NCBI GenBank assembly: GCA_900556885.1
Contig: UNSQ01000019.1
Span: 1 to 13,999 of the forward strand
Direction of reading: 5' to 3'
Length of the DNA: 13,999 nucleotides
Source: Candidatus Saccharimonadota bacterium
Lineage (GTDB): Bacteria; Patescibacteriota; Saccharimonadia; Saccharimonadales; Saccharimonadaceae
Below, piece by piece: positions 13,987 through 13,999 of this stretch (its first letter is position 1; each line of letters starts with the position of its first letter). Under the pieces are notes generated by a model. That model was not told the origin of the DNA. It did no database searches and saw only the letters and a program-made list of their open reading frames with translations. The position numbers and the translations under genes were made by a program.

Positions 13987-13999
13987 GCGCAAATCTACA

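Overview
The window looks like chromosome from a small-genome, episymbiont-type bacterium, most likely Candidatus Saccharibacteria (TM7). This is an inference: no rRNA is present to settle it. The support is very tight gene packing with several overlaps, an XRE-type HTH fused to MurA, a short GT35 phosphorylase, a Gram-positive-like one-locus type IV pilus set, and many genes that begin directly behind a promoter with no ribosome binding site. UGA is used as a normal stop, which argues against the UGA=Gly candidate phyla (SR1, Gracilibacteria).

Left part (1-4211): the start of a membrane sensor histidine kinase (minus strand, cut by the window edge), a two-part SAM methyltransferase-like protein (minus), a divergent single-domain response regulator (plus), then folD (minus), which overlaps the regulator tail to tail by 4 bases. 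Middle (4226-5177): four tRNA genes (His, Lys, Arg, Gly), a small basic Asn/Arg/Ser-rich protein of unknown function, and a bidirectional terminator. tRNA-Arg and tRNA-Gly are divergent, and each is followed by a protein gene with no terminator between, so tRNA and mRNA may share a transcript. Then come a GT35 alpha-glucan phosphorylase (plus), HTH-MurA (minus, overlapping it by 11 bases) and glyA (plus), the last two divergent from a 66-base promoter region that carries an 18-bp inverted repeat.

Right part (9925-13974, minus strand): a type IV pilus cassette. Four overlapping genes encode minor prepilins in the order expected for FimT/PilE-, PilV-, PilW- and PilX-like (GspH-I-J-K) proteins, followed by a separately promoted major pilin. 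The PilX/GspK-position protein is the highlight. Its N-terminus is a prepilin helix without Glu5, and the rest is a seven-repeat RCC1-type beta-propeller in which every blade carries its own cysteine pair. By analogy with GspK and PilX/PilY1, this would sit at the pilus tip as a covalently attached adhesin, a natural candidate for host-cell recognition.

GlyA and FolD act in one-carbon folate metabolism, MurA in peptidoglycan precursor synthesis and the phosphorylase in glucan use. The sensor kinase and regulator may form a signalling pair, but nothing in the window ties them to a target.
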